From an uncultured Flavobacteriales bacterium (GTDB lineage Bacteria > Bacteroidota > Bacteroidia > Palsa-965), in contig CAMLEF010000242.1 of assembly GCA_946478675.1 (NCBI GenBank), forward strand, positions 1-7,193: a DNA stretch of 7,193 nucleotides, in the 5' to 3' direction. The position numbers were made by a program, and so were the translations under genes. Below are positions 5,351 through 7,193 of this stretch, piece after piece; position 1 is the stretch's first letter; every line of letters starts with the position of its first letter. Below the pieces are notes generated by a model. That model did not search any database. It was not told the origin of the DNA and saw only the letters and a list, made by a program, of their open reading frames with translations.

Positions 5351-6067
5351 CTACGGCTTCTTCAAGCCCGTCAACTCGCTGTAACCTTCGAGCTTGTCGC
5401 CGCTGTAGGTTTCCGAGCGCACGGTGCCGACTTTAAAGCTGAACCACTCGATGCATTTGCGCGGTTTCATGCCCGGCATGTTCATCGTTCCGATCTGCAT
5501 GTTGACGTCGGTGATGTAGGAGATCTTGTAGCATTCCCACGTTCCCGCAGTAGTAGTTTTAGATTCCACCGCATCAACTTTACGGTCGCGGACGGCAATC
5601 TTCGTGGTGCTCACGAGGCTGCCGCTGCTGTAGGTGTAAATCGTCATCTCGCCGTCTTTCAGCGTTTGCCCGGCCGTCATCGTTTTCGGGTAATCCAGCG
5701 TATTGCCTTCGATCTTCACCGTCATGTCCTTTCCCTGGGGCGATGCAGCAGCACCGGCCAGCGATTTCATGTCCATGCGGTATTCGCCGCCTGCGCAGCT
5801 GAGCGTGTAATCCATATCCGCCGTCGGTTTCTGCTTGTCGTCGACCATGCTGGCGTGAATGTCGGCGCTCATGCCGTCGGCGGTGTTCGTGACGTTTTTC
5901 ACCGTGGAGGTCACGACGGAAGTGACTTTGTCCTTGGCGCTGTAGCTCGTCATCGTGAAAACGGTGCCGGCGTGAAACTGTTCGAAATCGCCGCAACCGG
6001 AATCGGTGACAAAAGAAAAGCTGATTGCCGCCGTGAGCAGGCTGAGGAGGAGGATGGATTTTTTCAT
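5351..6067 (-). CDS. Exported DUF3108-like protein B
   Basis: The protein has 238 residues from MKKSILLLSLLTAAISFSFV (6067), a clear signal peptide. An ATG 22 codons upstream (6133) would place extra residues before it and lies beyond the promoter-like box, so I reject it. The mature protein begins near TDSGCGDFEQF and has four cysteines (25, 91, 179, 205). It is beta-rich, with LDYPKTMTAGQTLKDGEM (124-141), AGTWECYKIS (174-183) and EWFSFKVGTVRSETY (207-221). The last two blocks are shared with the downstream protein A, and LDYPKTMTAGQTL corresponds to LRYPLKPVKNEQL there. It resembles DUF3108/TapB-like exported proteins; the function is unknown. A good -7 element stands 21 bases upstream. 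It is transcribed divergently from the TetR gene across a 152-bp gap. Confidence 0.87.
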   Translation of the reverse strand: MKKSILLLSLLTAAISFSFVTDSGCGDFEQFHAGTVFTMTSYSAKDKVTSVVTSTVKNVTNTADGMSADIHASMVDDKQKPTADMDYTLSCAGGEYRMDMKSLAGAAASPQGKDMTVKIEGNTLDYPKTMTAGQTLKDGEMTIYTYSSGSLVSTTKIAVRDRKVDAVESKTTTAGTWECYKISYITDVNMQIGTMNMPGMKPRKCIEWFSFKVGTVRSETYSGDKLEGYSELTGLKKP

Positions 6068-6088
6068 GGGCAGTGAAATTGGTTGCGC

Positions 6089-6096
6089 CAAAGGTA
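6089..6096 (-). promoter_or_regulatory. -7 promoter element of exported protein B
   Basis: Minus-strand TACCTTTG matches the Bacteroidota consensus TAnnTTTG exactly and lies 21 bases before the ATG at 6067, predicting a leader of about 16 bases. A TTTTC at 6119-6115 is near where a -33 TTTG would be expected. The exact match and good spacing make this the best promoter call in the window. Confidence 0.55.
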
Positions 6097-6190
6097 GGAA
6101 AGCAACGCCCACCGGGAAAATGAATTTCGTCATTGAATGGCGTGTTGTATTTGTTTGCGCGATCGGATCAATATCGTTCGAAGCCTATTT

Positions 6191-6210
6191 ATGAACGAAC
6201 ATTCATTTAT
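6191..6210. promoter_or_regulatory. Operator-like site upstream of the TetR gene
   Basis: ATGAACGAACATTCATTTAT contains the dyad GAACG-AA-CATTC (6193-6204), and the outer bases also pair (A6191 with T6206). It matches the site at 6829-6848 in 17 of 20 positions, and it ends nine bases before the chosen TetR start. The position and dyad symmetry are typical of TetR-family autoregulation; binding itself is inferred. Confidence 0.7.
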
Positions 6211-6215
6211 ATTTG
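6208..6215 (+). promoter_or_regulatory. Possible -7 element of the TetR gene
   Basis: TATATTTG matches TAnnTTTG exactly and overlaps the 3' end of the operator-like site, so a bound regulator would cover it. It ends four bases before the ATG at 6220, which would put transcription start close to the start codon (a leaderless or nearly leaderless message). No clear -33 element was found. Confidence 0.4.
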
Positions 6216-6219
6216 CCGG

Positions 6220-6810
6220 ATGCGAACCCGTGACGCCCGTAAAGTCGATGCCATTCGTGAAACCGCCCTGCGCATGATCGTAGAGGAAGGCTTCAAGGGC
6301 ATGAGCATGCAAAAGCTGGCAAAAAAAGCGGGAGTTTCCCCCGCTACGATTTACCTCTATTACAAGGATCGCAACGACCTGCTTCACCAGCTCTACCTGG
6401 AAGTGCTCGATCGTACCAACGAGGCGGCATTGGTAAAATTCCGCCCTTCGATGAGCTTTGCAGAAGGACTGAAGCAGCTCTGGCTGAACCGCTACCGTTA
6501 TTACACGCGGCACCCGAACGATTTTTATTTCGTCGAACAATTCATCAACTCCCCGCTGGTTCGCAGAATTACCGACAAGGAGGACCAGACCTACCGGGGC
6601 CTGATGCGGCAGTTTTATCAAAACGCCATCGCTTCCAGGCAACTGAAAAAACTTCCGTTCGAAGTTTACTGGACCTTATGCAACAGCCCGCTTTACCAGC
6701 TGATCCGCTTCCACCTGCAGGATAATATCCACCCGCACCCGGCCATGAAGATCACCGAGAAAAAGCTGCTGGCCACGCTGGAGCTGGTGCTGAAAGCGTT
6801 ACATCCGTAA
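6220..6810 (+). CDS. TetR/AcrR-family transcriptional regulator
   Basis: The protein has 196 residues from MRTRDARKVDAIRETALRM. An in-frame ATG at 6133 would add 29 residues that read through the operator and promoter region, so the start at 6220 is preferred. The N-terminal domain is a classical TetR helix-turn-helix: AIRETALRMIVEEGFKG (11-27), then MSMQKLAKKAGVSPATIYLYYKDRNDLL (28-55), with the recognition helix around 39-47. The remainder (about 56-196) is helical and would hold the ligand-binding and dimerisation part. Its ligand cannot be told from sequence. An operator-like dyad lies just upstream, and a nearly identical one lies between this gene and the VOC-fold gene 49 bases downstream on the same strand. 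It is therefore likely an autorepressor that also controls that neighbour. The run of nine T after the stop (6811-6819) has no strong hairpin before it. Confidence 0.93.
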   Translation: MRTRDARKVDAIRETALRMIVEEGFKGMSMQKLAKKAGVSPATIYLYYKDRNDLLHQLYLEVLDRTNEAALVKFRPSMSFAEGLKQLWLNRYRYYTRHPNDFYFVEQFINSPLVRRITDKEDQTYRGLMRQFYQNAIASRQLKKLPFEVYWTLCNSPLYQLIRFHLQDNIHPHPAMKITEKKLLATLELVLKALHP

Positions 6811-6828
6811 TTTTTTTTTCATTCATAA

Positions 6829-6848
6829 AAGAACGAACGTTCACTTAT
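6829..6848. promoter_or_regulatory. Second operator-like site, upstream of the VOC-fold gene
   Basis: AAGAACGAACGTTCACTTAT has the dyad GAACG-AA-CGTTC (6831-6842) with five perfect base pairs around the central AA. It equals the 6191-6210 site at 17 of 20 positions and lies 11 bases before the start codon at 6860, almost the same distance as the first site from the TetR start. TAATTTTT at 6808-6815 is a one-mismatch -7 candidate just upstream, which would put the operator in the early transcribed region. Confidence 0.7.
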
Positions 6849-6859
6849 AAATCACACAC

Positions 6860-7193
6860 ATGAAACTCAACCATCTCAACCTGGTCGTACCCGACGTGGC
6901 AGCGACTACTGCTTTTTTCGAAAAGCATTTTAACTTTCGTTGTACCGGCATCAAGGGCGATCATGCGATAGCGGTCCTGCATGGCGCCGATAACTTCATC
7001 CTGGTGCTCAGCAAGCCGCGGAAAAATGAGACGCAGTGTTCCTACCCGCAGGACTTTCACATCGGCTTTATGCTCGACACGGAGCAACAGGTACAGGAAG
7101 TATTCCGGAAGCTGCAGGAAGACAACCTCGCGCAGGAAGCGCCGAAAAAGATCCGCAATACGATCTCATTTTATTTTATCGCACCCGGCGGTT
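6860..7193 (+). CDS. VOC superfamily (glyoxalase/bleomycin-resistance fold) protein, 3' end cut by window
   Basis: An open frame from ATG at 6860 runs off the window after 111 codons with no stop. It begins MKLNHLNLVVPDVAATTAFF, the typical first beta-strand and helix of a VOC module, with His5 at the usual metal-ligand position. The second half-site strand DFHIGFML places His67 where a second ligand is expected. The segment VQEVFRKLQED is the second helix, and FYFIAPGG at the edge precedes the region where a C-terminal Glu ligand would lie. Such proteins include glyoxalases, dioxygenases and drug-binding resistance proteins; the substrate cannot be told. The operator-like site 11 bases before the start suggests control by the TetR protein upstream. 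An antisense frame at 6845-7087 is a shadow. Confidence 0.88.
   Translation, partial: MKLNHLNLVVPDVAATTAFFEKHFNFRCTGIKGDHAIAVLHGADNFILVLSKPRKNETQCSYPQDFHIGFMLDTEQQVQEVFRKLQEDNLAQEAPKKIRNTISFYFIAPGG

Noticed and set aside
6130..6642. 170-codon minus-strand frame opposite the TetR gene
   Set aside because: The plus strand encodes a canonical TetR helix-turn-helix; the antisense frame has no recognisable family and crosses the operator.
6811..6819. T9 tract after the TetR stop as an intrinsic terminator
   Set aside because: No stable GC-rich hairpin was found immediately before it.

Overview
The window looks like chromosomal DNA from a Bacteroidota (Bacteroidetes) bacterium, perhaps of the Chitinophaga type. 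The reasons are the family flavour of the proteins, start regions without clear Shine-Dalgarno sequences, several matches to the Bacteroidota -7 promoter element TAnnTTTG, and moderately high GC. The phylum is an inference; there is no rRNA or other marker to fix it.

Layout. Positions 1-193 are non-coding and hold GC-rich palindromic repeat copies. Four genes then lie on the minus strand, transcribed from right to left: hisS (histidyl-tRNA synthetase, 4384 to 2990), hutH (histidine ammonia-lyase, 2921 to 1401), a secreted or membrane-anchored protein with an NTR/TIMP-like look (1404 to 823), and ppa (inorganic pyrophosphatase, 823 to 194). The last three are joined by a 4-base ATGA overlap and a TGATG stop/start overlap, so they are probably one translationally coupled operon. 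Between hisS and hutH sits a 54-bp near-perfect palindrome that begins on the last base of the hisS stop codon. Upstream of hisS are two more minus-strand genes, for exported proteins related to each other and resembling DUF3108 (5191 to 4502 and 6067 to 5351).

The right end switches to the plus strand: a TetR-family regulator (6220-6810) and the start of a VOC/glyoxalase-fold protein (6860 to the window edge). Two near-identical 20-bp operator-like sites (17 of 20 bases equal) lie just before each of these two start codons. This suggests that the regulator controls both itself and its neighbour.

HisRS and HutH compete for histidine. HisRS also releases pyrophosphate, which the ppa product removes, so the hisS-hutH-ppa neighbourhood has a plausible metabolic logic, although no other hut gene is visible here. 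The most unusual structural theme is that the gaps hold palindromic dispersed repeats of at least four sequence families. One half-copy has been read into an over-extended reading frame. No phage, CRISPR, transposase, tRNA or rRNA gene was recognised.
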